This document shows, piece after piece, positions 1-12,600 of a DNA stretch of 64,000 nt. Source of the DNA: Crotophaga sulcirostris (lineage: Eukaryota; Chordata; Aves; Cuculiformes; Crotophagidae); NCBI GenBank assembly GCA_013397455.1, contig VYZB01000373.1, forward strand, positions 654,894 through 718,893, given 5' to 3'. The first letter of the stretch is position 1. The number at the start of each line of letters is the position of its first letter. The translations under genes and the position numbers were made by a program. The notes under the pieces were generated by a model. The model ran no database searches. It was not told where the DNA came from and worked only from the letters and a program-made list of their open reading frames with translations.

Positions 1-782
1 CTACTTCATATTGTCTCTGATTTAAATTGCAAAGCATTAATTAATACTCATTACAATATTCTTACGGTATTAGTCACCCTTTGCTGAACCTTATTTTACT
101 TCAGTAGATAGTACAAAAATGTAGAAATAATAGAAGCCACATTAGATAGAATCATAGTGTTTCCTTGAAAAGTACAGCTTATGTATTCTAACCCTCAGAA
201 CATTTAGATTATTTTTATCTTGGTTAAGTTCATACTTCTAAAAATTCACTACTTTCACCATGTCTGACCTTGTATTTGCAAAGCAAAAGATAAATACACA
301 ATGTTAAACAATATGTCTGAATGTATAACGAAGAGCATGTGCCCTAACAGCACTCACAGGATGACAGAGCAGCCTAGCAAATGCTCTCCCCTTTAGCTTA
401 TGCAATTACCTCTCAACCAATAAGCAGCCAGTCAATAGATTTTGGAGTCAGAAACTATTGACTAGCTATGAAAGCAATGATGCAAAAATATCCAAAGTAC
501 ATGACCCTGATTACATCTCAGAGCAGAGGGATAGGATGCATGGTCCTTCCAGATCCATGCCTGTCACTCATACAGATCTTTAATTTTGTGACCCGAGTCA
601 AACGGGCTTCAATACAATTTACGGGTGTAGTTTGTCCCTGAGTTAACAGCACATCAACAATATTTTAACCATTTCAGGGCAAGCTACGATAAATGCCATT
701 TTCTCAGGAGTTTTGGATAATATTAATTACCAACTTGTAGTTACTGATTACAGTCAAGAGCAAACAGGTAAAACAAACCACT
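1..782. other. Anonymous AT-rich sequence, probably ANO10 intron
   Basis: No gene, RNA or repeat is recognised here. The stretch is AT-rich without long open frames. A short piece near 150-175 faintly resembles a decayed CR1 tail but is too weak to call. It is assigned to the last ANO10 intron only by inference from the exon at 35.1 kb. Confidence 0.4.
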
Positions 783-1206
783 GCTCCTCTCTGAAGCTTC
801 ACAAGGACAGGCTGAGAGAGTTGGGGTTGTTCAGCCTAGAAAAGAGAAGGCTCTGGAAAGACCTTACAGTAGTCTTCCAGTACTTAAAGGGAAACCTAGA
901 GGAAAGCTGGGCAGAGGCTCTTTATCAGGGACTGTAGTGACAGGATGAGGGGGAACTGTTTAAGCTGAAAGAGGGGAGATTTAAACTAGACATTAGGAAG
1001 AAATTTTTTGCTGTGAGGGTGGTGGAAAAGGTTGCCCAGAGGAGTTGTGGATGCCCTGATTGCTGAAGGTGTTTAAGGCCAAGCTGGATGCAGCATTCAG
1101 CAACCTGATCCAGAGGAAAATGTCCCTGCCCATGGTACTGGGGTTGGAACCGGATGATCATGAAGGTTCCTTCCAACCCAAACCATGCTATAATTCTGTG
1201 ATTCTA
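783..1206 (+). mobile_element. CR1 LINE, 5'-truncated 3' end
   Basis: This is the 3' terminal part of an avian CR1 non-LTR retrotransposon in forward orientation. The first ~120 bases translate to the conserved C-terminal reverse-transcriptase stretch RLRELGLFSLEKRRLW, followed by KDLTVVFQYLKG, which belongs to CR1 ORF2. Downstream come the usual 3' landmarks: a segment reading GTTGCCCAGAGGAGT, then TTCCTTCCAACCCAAACCAT, and the octamer-like tail ATTCTGTGATTCTA. The frame is broken soon after the YLKG motif, so the copy is dead. Truncation at the 5' end is normal for CR1. The 5' boundary is approximate because the first 20-30 bases are divergent. Confidence 0.92.
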
Positions 1207-4200
1207 CAAGTTTACACACTAAGCAGGATGCCCTGAACAGGCACTTAACCTTTGGAAGAGAAATACCCAGCACTTTGAGAGTTTAACTAAGCCTCTGGAC
1301 ACAAATCCCTAATATATGGATATGGATACGCCTTACACCGGAGGATAACTGCAGACTTAGCTGAGTTAGCCTTATACCAACTGCAACATCACTAAGAGCC
1401 TGGCTAAGAATCGGGTTTCTCTGTATATGCTAATTTATTCCTTAACCTCACTTGCTTTGCACTCACTGTACCTCAGGATTCAGGAGGCACAGCTGAGAAA
1501 TGGCGAAACCACATCTGGAAGGATGCCAGCACCAGTGGCAAAGGACTTGACGGCGGTTGGTGGCTTCACAGTGAGATAAGTCCACAACCCTTCCTCCTCA
1601 CAATTCTGCTTGAATGATTAAGTGCTCGGGTGATGTCAACATACACAGCTCTCTACAGCTTCCGAGAGAATATACATTTCAGTCTAACATCTTCAGGACA
1701 AGCAAAGTTATGCAAGCTCTGTGTTTCCATTTTTTACAGCTTCGGGCTAGAAGGGAACTGCTGGGTTATAGACACAAGCCTCCCTGGAGTTCAAAACCCA
1801 CATCGTATAGGTTTACCCGAGAGAAGACCACACAAAATCTATTCCAGTATTACACATGCCAAAACCCACACAGTTTCTGCCCACATCCTTTAACGAATTC
1901 TATTGTACAAAAGGCAAAGGAGTAGTTTAAACTATTTAATGCCACAAAGAGAACAGTGGGAAAATCAAAGAGCATGAACACATATCCTCATAATCCATGC
2001 AACAACAGGGAATAGACTGTACGAAGAGCAAAGATGGTCTCTCAAAGTGAATTCTCACAAGTAGACATGAAAATACTCCATAATCTCCTTACTTTCTGGC
2101 CACAGATGTGGCCATCACTGGAACAAAGACCAACACCTCAGCACCCAAAGTACCAGCACCCTGTCCACTCTCTGCTCTGTTGGCAGACACAAAGGATGCC
2201 CCAACCCCAGCCCAGCGGGCCTGACTTATAACCTGGGCTCACATTTCTTTCCAGATCTGCTAATTTGTGGATCCACACAAATTAACCGTGCCCTACTCGG
2301 TTTCCAAAAAACAAGTAATAACAACAAAAAAGGTTACTCTGCTACGCAGGGAATTAATTAGGTAAGCTAGACTGGACTCCAGATATGAAACTAAGAATGC
2401 AACTTCAGGCAGTATTTTTGGAAATTTCTTTCTGTGACATAAATCTGATGTGTTTTTACATCAGATACACATGGAGAGTGCACGGCTCTGTCCTGCTACC
2501 ACACACAAGCCACGATGTTGCAAGTACAAGATTTCCATCTGCCTTGTAGCAGGCAAGACATTTCAGCCTGACAAATACGATAGACGACATCAGAGAAATC
2601 AAACAGCTGAACAATACAAGTAGAAAATATTAAAATATACTTGAAGTATAAACCACATGTTTAGATATTAGACTTCCACACTGGAAGTGCTGGGCAGATA
2701 CATTGCAAAAGCAACTTTTGAAGGAGTTTTTTCTAAGGAATTTGCCTCTCTGTTTATCTACAATACCAGCATGGAAAGTGAGTTTAATTCTGAAGTTGTT
2801 GTTACCACATTGTTAAAAAAATAACATTTCACTGCACTAAAGAAGGAAAAACTAGTCAATGTTTAAATTATTTGGTGAAGAACTACTCCTAATTCTACTC
2901 AAGAGTTTAATAGGCAAGAAATCCAAGACTAGCAACAGAAGGGACCTGTCAGGTTATCTTACTTGTTTTCCTACCCCGTAGAGGGAGTCCTGCCCCAAGT
3001 ACTTGTCCTTACAAGATAATTTCCAGTAATATTTTATTTCTTGTCTTTCTCTTCAAAGACAAGCTTTTTTCTACTGCCTGCGGGGGCTCTGCTATTGCCT
3101 ACTCACAGCCCAGTGAAAAATAATCAACACAGAGCTGGTAAGCAATTGCTAGTTAGTGACTTTATAAATATCCTAAAGAAATCCGTTCTACCAGTTTTAA
3201 AGCGTATCAATGGTCCCTTTGCAGATACTTTCACAACGGCAATGGCACCACTGACAGAATTCCTTCTTCCACCAAAGACACCCGTGAGAAGGCAAACTCC
3301 CCCTCTTGCCAAGCACCCTGCTCCTTGGGAAGACTACGCACACACAGAAAAAGAGGCAAATTATTTTCCCTTAGTTAAATACTGGGCTAAACGTAAGCAT
3401 TGACCAGTTACAGATATTGATTTGCTTTTAAAAACATATTTAAGTCAATATCTATCTGATCAGATAAAGTCCTATCCCTATTCAGAAAAAGTCAATTACT
3501 CAAATTAGTTATGGTGGCTTTACGGTTTGATCCAGTTCAGGAGGTTCTTGAACTAAGGACAGGCAGAGAAAGGGAAAATATGATGAGGAAATACATGTTA
3601 GCCCTGCTCTTTGCTCTATCATAGGCATCTGCTTATTGCCACTCTGGGGCCTGGTCTAGAGAAACACTTGATCTCAGAACCCTTACGCGGACATGCACAC
3701 ATACACAAAGGACATGTACTGCTTATTAAACCTGCCATTTTCATTGAAGGTGCACAACTGGATGCAAAGCATTACTCTTGGAGAACTACAAAAGACTGTC
3801 TAAGAAACATGCAGAAGAGTCAGAACAAACTTTGAATGAGCTTGCACAGATATTTTGAAAATGAATAAAAGGTTGGTTTGGTAGTTTATAACTGCATTTC
3901 TTCAAAATGGGTTAAGTTATAACAGACGACAGTTCTCAATTATAGGCATAACAATATTTATAAATAACTCTGCTCTGCCTGTACTAATTTGAAACAACCT
4001 ATCGAAGGGAAAAGGTCTGATTTCCTTGAATGCAATAGCAAAGTTCACATTTACTTCAGGCAGACTTTCCCTTTATTTGCTTCCTAGGTTACAAGCGAAC
4101 AAAACACTTTTCCTTTGTTCCAACAAATTAATGGCAAGAAAACCTCTCTGCTACAGATTGTTTACTGCGTTTGTTCAGAACTGAAGAGATGTAGTGCTCT

Positions 4201-6546
4201 AATGGTAAAGCTCCTGTCCGTTCATCTGCTTCTTCACTAGCAGAACAAAGTACCCCTGTGCAACATCAGTGAGTTGTTGTTCTCCTGAGCCCTGCCATGC
4301 TCAAGGTGCTCTGTATCCATAACCCCCTTTTCTGATCTATCTGAATCGCTATCAGAGACCCTAACAAATTTGTGTGATTTTCTACTGCTAATACTACCAG
4401 CAATTACTTTGGAAAGCTCTATGAAATTATTTTGCAATAAAGAGCATGCTATGGAAAATTAAAGATGTATAACAGCTACTATTTCCAGGCTGAAGAGCTA
4501 TGAATTTTTAAGCAGCTTTATAACATGAAGACAAACAACAATCAGTAGATCTGCTGAATATTAGCGTGCACTCTGTTTTCAAGATCTGCTTTAGTGCCTC
4601 GAACACCCTGTTCTATATAACCGGGCAATTACAAAAAAAGATTTTAGGATGAGGTGTAGACTGGAAAAAAAATGTAAGACTCATTTCTTAATACTTAATT
4701 TAATTGTTTTCAAGCCTTGCCAACCCTACAATCCCGGTTTCTCTCTGTTAACTTACATTTTGTGCAAAACAATACATAAAGGCATAAGCAGATTAATTGT
4801 CTTACATAAAATACACATACATTTGTAAGAATTGCTTTTAATAACATCAAAAAAAAAAAAATGTCATATTAAAACCATTACCATCTAAACAAAACCTGAA
4901 TCATTGCACAAAAAAAAAAAGGATAAGTATAACGAAATTATTATTTTACTTTTTCAACATGTTTATGTGGCCTTTCCATACACAGAACATGTTGACTTTC
5001 ATATGCTTTGGTAACACTATTTTTTTTCCTGCTTTTTCATTTTTGTAAAGTATTTGTGCTTTCTTTGTTAAAGCATTTTCTTATATATTCTTTGTTGATT
5101 CCCTGTCCTGTTTTTTGCTGTCCTAGTTGCACCCTCTTCCTTAGATCTTTACTCCCAGTTTCTTTAAAGCTAGAAATTGCTCCCTTTGCATCTAAATTCA
5201 CTGGTCAGTAAGGGTCAAACTTGCTGGTTGAAAAACTGCCAAGAGGATTGGCTGTGGAGGGAGGCAGCTCCCTGGTGGGAAGAGGGCTGCACTCCTCCTC
5301 CCGCTCCCATCACCCTGCTCTGCTTTTCAGGAGCAGTGGGAAAAAAAAGGAAGAACAAGAGTACTGTTAGCACAGCCCCACTTTGCTGCTTTGCTCTGAG
5401 GGGCTGGATAAAGCCTGGCAACAAACTAAAGCCCAGAAATAAATGTGTTGAACAGATATATGCTGCTTCAGTCCAGGCTCTATTCTAGACTGACCTCCTT
5501 CTTTTGCTTCAATAGAAATTAGAGCTAATGGTGCCGGATTCAGCATGCACTAGGGGATTAACTATCGTGATTCATGTTAAATTGCCACACTAATTTAATT
5601 CTATCAAACCTCAAGGCTTTGCTTTGAAATGTTTCTTATACATTGTGAGTGCTTTCACTGAGTATCCTGGGTTAGCTGTACCATCACATGCCTATTTCAC
5701 AATCTATCACAACAATAAATATATTCTCTAGCATGCAACCGCAAATATCTAAAATAATTTCTCCTCAACACATTAGTCATAGCACATTAAAACTCTTCCC
5801 TATCAATACAGAAAGACCATACATTACCATTTGTCAGAAATGAAACATCTTATAAATTTTATGATAAGACCTTTATAAAATAAGTTGTTACATCTGTCAA
5901 ACAAACAAGATTTTAAGAAACATGCCAGCAAGTGTTGTCAAAGGACTCTAAATAAGTGTTTAAGACATCATATGATTTTGCATCAGTAAAGTGAGTTAAC
6001 ATTATCCAGTGAGTCACCTAGTTAATTCACTGTAAATTTATATGGTGGTATAAGATGGAAGGTGAACACAAATTTCCACACATCCTTCAGGGCAAATCAA
6101 AAATTCAAGCTGGGACAGGACAAATAATTACAAAATATTAACATGCTGCAGAAATCCATTTTCTGCACTTTGAGCTTGCTAATATGTCAGTGCTCACATG
6201 CTCATGTTTCCTTTTTGGCACTGGAAACAACCAGAAAGCAAAAAGTGAAAATTCCATATACCATTACAGGACTATCAGAACTGTAAAATCTGTGGATGTC
6301 AGCTACATCCTTTCCTAAAATAATCACCATTTACAACCATAGTAAGAGATTTCTTCAGTAATCTACAGCAAATACCTCTCACATACAAAAAAAAGAGAGT
6401 GTATAATTGATAGGAAATAACACTAAATATTACTGGTGTAAGGAAATACACCAAAGGAAAAGGGTACGCCGAGTAAAAAGTAAATGGGACTGTAGGCTGT
6501 GGTTTACAATAAGCCAATGTAAGAGTGCATCTACAGAAGGAACTCA
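1207..6546. other. Anonymous intronic-type sequence with short A-runs
   Basis: No exon, RNA gene or transposon is recognised. Pure A-runs occur near 4848-4861 and 4909-4920. A slightly GC-richer patch at 5210-5420 is open in more than one frame on both strands, but it has no recognisable protein motif and no convincing splice-site pair. Open frames of 60-120 codons in this stretch look like chance frames. Confidence 0.4.
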
Positions 6547-6660
6547 ATGGCATACACACAAACACACATTCTGATTTTCTCTCTCTCTCTCTCTCTACCT
6601 GTATGCTGCATGTATACATATATAAAAAATATAAAGAAACTGCACACATACACACACAGA
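6547..6660. repeat. Compound microsatellite (CA)n-(TC)n-(TA)n-(CA)n
   Basis: The segment starts with interrupted CA repeats (about 6551-6569). It continues with a pure nine-unit CT run (6579-6596), passes through a TA-rich patch (about 6611-6632) and ends in a second interrupted CA run (6643-6660). Such compound dinucleotide tracts are usually length-polymorphic. The open frames over it are repeat artefacts, giving proteins rich in Arg-Glu or Ser-Leu. Confidence 0.88.
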
Positions 6661-9600
6661 AGAACAAATAAAGAACATTTTAACAATGCTAGTTTCAGGG
6701 GAATGAGCAGTGTCAGTATAATGCTCATATTTAAAGGGGCATTATGAACAGTATTAACTTGAGGCTGTTAGGTTTTGGCTTCTGTGTGGGCTTTTTGGGA
6801 GGTTTTGTTACCTTGAGAATTCTGTTCCTCATTTGTAACCTCTGAAAACTGGAAATTGGCCAATATTGCTACTGTCATGTTATGGGGAATTCACACTTCA
6901 GATCAGCAAAGTTGTTCTTCAGCAGACAGTATACCCTAAAGACTAATTAGCATTAAGCATTAGTTTAAAATATATATCATATGGTACTCTATATTACTTC
7001 TGATCAAAGAAATTTATCCCATTGAAAATGGCATGTGCTGAACTTGCTTCTGGATTTTGTTTGATCTTTCTGTGACATGGGAATAATCACAAATAATATT
7101 GGGAAAAATACATAAATAACACCTTAACAAAGGGGTTCAACTATAAAGAAGAAAATAAGTCTTTGCCCTGTGAATCTCTTTTCTTGACTTCTGCTGATCA
7201 GTGAAAATAAAATGCAACTCAGAATTACTGAGATCCATTTAAATGCCTTTGAATTAGATGTTTATGCAACAAACTGGAACCTCCACAGTGACATTAAAAA
7301 TAATCTTGAATTTTCATATCTGCTTCAAAACCTTCTGATTCATGAGATAAACTTAATACTAATCATTACAGAAAGTAAGCAGCTGCTCCCATCAATAGGT
7401 ATTTGAAGTCTTAACAGTGTTCTCTACAATTTCATACACTTCTCATGGAAACAACAGGACTGATCATTCCCAGAGAAGAAGTAACTGGATGAGCTAATTA
7501 ATGGTTTGGTCTGATAATTGCAACATCACTAAGTTAAAAACAAGTGAAGGAAACTCTGGGTGTGACCCACCTGCAGAATAAAGGTGTCTCCTTACCACGT
7601 GAGCCTAATTTAATCACTTAAGAGTTTCTCAACTTGGCAGACCAGGTAAATTCTGGGTTTGCTCAACAGTACTTCCATCAACCCAAACCCATGTGTCTTT
7701 CATTTTCATTAAGGTTTTACCTCACCACTAGTCCCAAATGTTAGCTACAATGTGGTAAGAAGAGACCTTTCCATCTCCTCAGAGATGACCAAGCCTTTTC
7801 CAAGAGACAGACTAATTTGATAGCAGCTCTCAAGTCAGAAACAGGAATGACCAAGAGTCACAAGAAACCTACCTATTTAGCAAATTTACTACTCCTTTAT
7901 ATATATACAGAAGTACTCTCACCTTTTGAAATAATCTTGCAGCTTAAGACGATGCTGATAAGAAAGGTCATCCTTTCAGGGAAACAGACTTCAATAGTCT
8001 TTTGATTTGTTTCAGACTATTCAAGCAAAGAGGGCACCAGTACAGAGCTTCCCTTCAACAAATACCCAGCAATCCCTGTTTTGCTGCACGCAGCCCTCCT
8101 CTTCCAATAGCAGGTAAAACTGTCCTTAAATACATAAGGCTGTGTTGCTGTCCAAGCTTTTTCAACTCTTCCTTTTTCTCCCTAGGTAACAAAAAGCAGT
8201 TCACAGGCAGAATTGTACAAAGCTTTTGGAACCTGCATGCCCAAGCAGATGGTGACCCATATCTGTAGCACAGACTTCCAAAAAGACCTTTGGGGCAGGA
8301 ACTTAGCACTTGCACATTTTTATACAGAGCTAAGGCAACAGAAGTCTTAATGTGTGTAAGCCCTTAAGTGCTACAACTATGTAAACACCACAATATAAAT
8401 AGTTGCCTACCACACACACAGTTCTTTTGTCTCAGAGTCTAACCTGAATGTCAGAAACCAGGCTTTGGTGAGCCATTCTGGCTGATGAACCACCTCCTAC
8501 ATGAGAATTACCAAAATAGTTATGAAGACTTTTAAAATCCTGCAACTTTTTCCTATTTCTTTCATATCAAATGCTATGGAGTCAACATGCACGCACACAT
8601 CTACTAAGCCTTCAAAATATTTTCTTTGCATTGAAATTTAAACTCCTAACACACTGTTGAAGGAACTGTGATTGGTCACATCCCTAAAAGTTTGATCATT
8701 TTTTTTGGACATGGCTAGAGAAATATCACTCAAAATACCATCACATCTTCTGTGTAGCTTTTTTTAGAAATAGTTTTATTAATATTTCCATTTACCTGGG
8801 TATGAAATGTAATTGGCCTCTGTCCTTAGGTAACATCTCTAAAGAAAACACTTACTCTAGTATCAAAAACTGGCTTTCATCTTTGAAAGGAAAAATCCTT
8901 AAATCCTTGCTTGGTGATCTTGAATGTCTTTGTTGCTTTTCCCTGAGGTTTTGGGGTGGTTTGGTTTGGTTTTTTATCTTATCCTTTTTTCCCCCTAAAT
9001 GGAGATAATCGCACCTCTCCACCCTTTCTGCTGAACTGCCCATTGATTTGTTCCAGAGTTTCACCTAGGAGATACTCCTTTCTGGCTTGTACTCTTCTTC
9101 CAGAGTACTTTCAGTACCTGACAAGGTAAGAATTTCTGCCCAAAGAGGACGTTTTGAGTGTTTCCTCTTCTTCTCTGAGGGACAAGAAGAGGACAAAGAA
9201 CTGCAGCAAACTCTTCAATTGAGATGACCACTGTGACAGTATATATTGCTCTGGACAGCTTTGCTCCAAGATAACAAGGTAGAAAACACACCTACAGGTG
9301 GGCCCAGGGCAACACCCCTGCAGAAATGATCTACCATGTACTGCTTGTTTCTCCACACACTTTCCAACTAGATCTTCCAGGTGAAACAAAAATTGAGACA
9401 GTAGAGGAAAAAAAAGCAGAGTATGCTGGAATATGAATGATAATATCATCATCTAAGGAAGGAGATAAAAAGAAAAAAGGATTATCCTAAGAAAAGAAGG
9501 GAATCAAACAAAAAAAATCATAGATTAGCTATGCAGCCCTAAAAAAGACTTAAGCAACATCAAAGTGAAAAAAAAATTAGAAACCCCAGCAAAGCCTGTA

Positions 9601-12600
9601 AATTAGGAACAAACCAAACAGGGCCATGTTCTCCAAATGCCTCTTAGGAAAGCAAATCTTTCTCTTTTCAACCCATTTCACAGGATGCATAGCCATAAGC
9701 AGTGCACGTTACACGTACTACTGGATGAATAACCTATCAAAAAAAAAACGAGTGCAGGACTCAAATTATTTCTGAAGTTTTACTTGCAGTCAACAGAAAA
9801 GAAAAAAACAGAGGAGTACTATAGCACTTAGCTTATAAAATTTTGTATTTGCTTCTATTCCTGCTTTTCCTTTTAATTTTCTTATATTTTACTTAACCTT
9901 TAAATTACAATAAAGCTTCAATAAGTATTTGTCTGAATTCAGTTCTTTTGCCAGATATGTTCCTCCATGCTTCTCTAATCCGTTTTATATGAGCTGGTAT
10001 TTTAAAAAGCATACTTTGGTATGCAGAGCCTAACAGCACCACTGAAACCTCCTGACAGTCTGCTTCTCGGAAGCAAAAAGATATTATCTCACCAAAAGAC
10101 CTGCTCTCAACAGTGTTCTCTTTAGCATATGAGCTACCTACCACTGCATGCCACGTTACTTGTAAAGCATATAAGAGTGATCCAATGCTAAGAGTTCATA
10201 TGGGAAAACTTATTCTTTTGTTTAAGCACACAGCTATTTATACAATGCTTTCCATCTACATAAATAAATTTGTTCTTTATGAAAACGTCAATCTCTTATT
10301 TAATAAACACAGAGCATCAACATAATATTGCTTCAGTTACACAGCAATACCAAGCCTGATACATATGTGGTGATGTATATATGCCTATCTATAGGAAGTT
10401 ACAGTAGGCACCATAATTTTAAAAAGTTCCTAGCTGAATATTATATTGAGTTGACAAAAATATGTATGCCAGACACTTCAGTTTAATACTCATTTCAGGA
10501 AGAGAAGGTTAAGGGAACTCCACTGTTGTCTTTCTATATTACCTCAGAATACATTTTAGTACTTTATAATCTGTTAAATGGAGAGCATCCCTTCCTCTGT
10601 ATTAATAATAAAAAATGGTTACTTTCAGCCTGGCAAATACACATTTCTTGCAGTTCTTACAGCATAGCATACAATGAATTAACTACACACTGGGCAGTAA
10701 GAATCTAAAATAATCCCCGTGCTAAATGAAAAGGATGCTGCATACTAATTAAAGATTGACAGGCTCTTTGACCCTAACCATCTTTTTTGAAAACAAAACC
10801 TCTCACATTTCCCAAATGCCAAGTCTTGCTGCTTTTCCAGAGAAGCGTATGAGACTTTAAATGCAGCAAAAATGCTGTGTTTATGATGCACCACAGGAGA
10901 ATGAGAGAAAGAACAGGCAAGACTCATATGTTGACTGTACAGACATTCAGGTTAAAAAAACCCCACGTCCTTCATGACACGTCAGGCCTCATTTGCTCCA
11001 CTTAACGTGCTCCCTCTTTTGCTTACATGTTGAAAAAAAAAGTCTATTCATTTCTCTTTGTTTAATTTCTTCACAATTAAATCGTTTCATAGTTCAGCTG
11101 TTTCAATTAGATGGGCTGCAACAGATTTGCTGGCAGTCTGAACAACAAGTAAGTTTCATCCAGGATGGCATTTTCCCCAGTTTTGTGCTAGTAACAAATC
11201 TGATTTAAAGAGGAAATGCATTGGTAGTGCATGTATTTTATGAATCCATTTCAAGTATCATCCGAAATGATTCTCTGAATATCTACCTTCCCCTTAGGTT
11301 TATTCTTAATATCTTCACATTTTGTCCACACACCAAATGTCATCATCCAGGACGACTAACAAATGCTATCCTTACGCAGTTTCAAGCTGTAGATGGATAT
11401 TCATAATGAAGTAAAACACGAATACTTTTTTGCGTATCTGGTACCCAATGAGTTTATGTATGCCCTATCCCCTCACATCAGACTGAAAAGGACTTGGAAG
11501 TAGGCAAATGGTGAATTTGCATACCAACAAAACACTTCTGACAACTCCAATTATTAATGGGTAGCTTCCTTTTCTCCCTTCATTGCCTGTCCATACGATC
11601 ATTCACGTTGCCACTGATTCAAAGCAGTATCCTCCCACATATTCACAGTTGATTAGGAGTTAGATTTGAGAGTCTTTCAGCTGTACAGTTAACACAGGAC
11701 TGCCAAGAACAGCTTTGCTTCTGGATGGCTCTGAAAGGGAACAGTTCAGTAATACAGAAGCAAACAAGGGGGTTACTTTCAGCATGTCAGGACCACAGAA
11801 TTTTCTTGGAGATCAACACTGCAATTTGAACACTGATGCGTGTACCTGGGTAACTGCAGGCAAGTATCTCATTGCAAACTCTGATGGCTTGTTATCCAGT
11901 TAGTCTCCCTAGTGATAGGCTTATATTGAGTATAATTATCTTGAGTAATCAAAACATCAAAATAAAATAAAAATTTCAAGCTCAAGTGTTCAAAGCACAT
12001 GTATATCCACATTGTAATAGGCATCTGAACAAAGAAACAACAAACATAACCACACACCTTGAATTGGCAGGATGTGTTACTACAGAATAATTGTTAAATA
12101 ATTATTAAAAGCTCAAGCCAGTCTCTGAATTTCAGTGGTGGCCAACAACTGTCTCCTAAAATCTGCAGCTGTCACAGTGACAGTATGTCTATTCAACATT
12201 GCTTGAATCAGATGTCTAAAGGGCAGGGGCCATGGAGGAAGGGATCATGAAGTAACTTTCCAGCCAATTTCAACAAAAGCTATTTGCAGAGGTCTAAAGG
12301 ACACTAAACGCCTCTTCATTTTATGAAAATTAGTAGCTTGGTATAAAAGGAAATCCAGACCAACACCCTATCATTGAAAACACAATTGAAACTCAATTCC
12401 TTCTACCATTCAGCAAGTGGCTGCCAGGTATTTAATCATACGTGCACATAGCCGCATGGAGGTTCAGAAAAGACAGCATAAATCCTGAGGAAATCAGGCT
12501 TCATTACCTCTGCCACTCATAAGCAGATTGTGTGCAACATGAGAACATGCAAATGGAAAAGTTTATTGCATAAGAAATCAGTCCAATCTCCTTCACAGTA

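Noticed and set aside
150..175. Possible reverse CR1 tail (AGAATCATAGTGTTTCCTTG)
   Set aside because: Only about 20 bases of loose similarity.
4199..4228. Minus-strand CAG-ATG...TAG segment (Q-M plus seven codons then stop) as a possible terminal ANO10 exon
   Set aside because: Only the first two residues match the expected continuation, the acceptor lacks a good pyrimidine tract, and the peptide is far shorter than the expected ~20-25 residues.
5177..5488. Trp/Pro-rich plus-strand frame in a GC-richer patch
   Set aside because: Both strands are open, there is no known motif, and no credible splice-site pair brackets it.
6299..6747. Cys- and Tyr-rich minus-strand frames resembling small membrane proteins
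   Set aside because: They are translations of a compound CA/TC microsatellite and its flanks.
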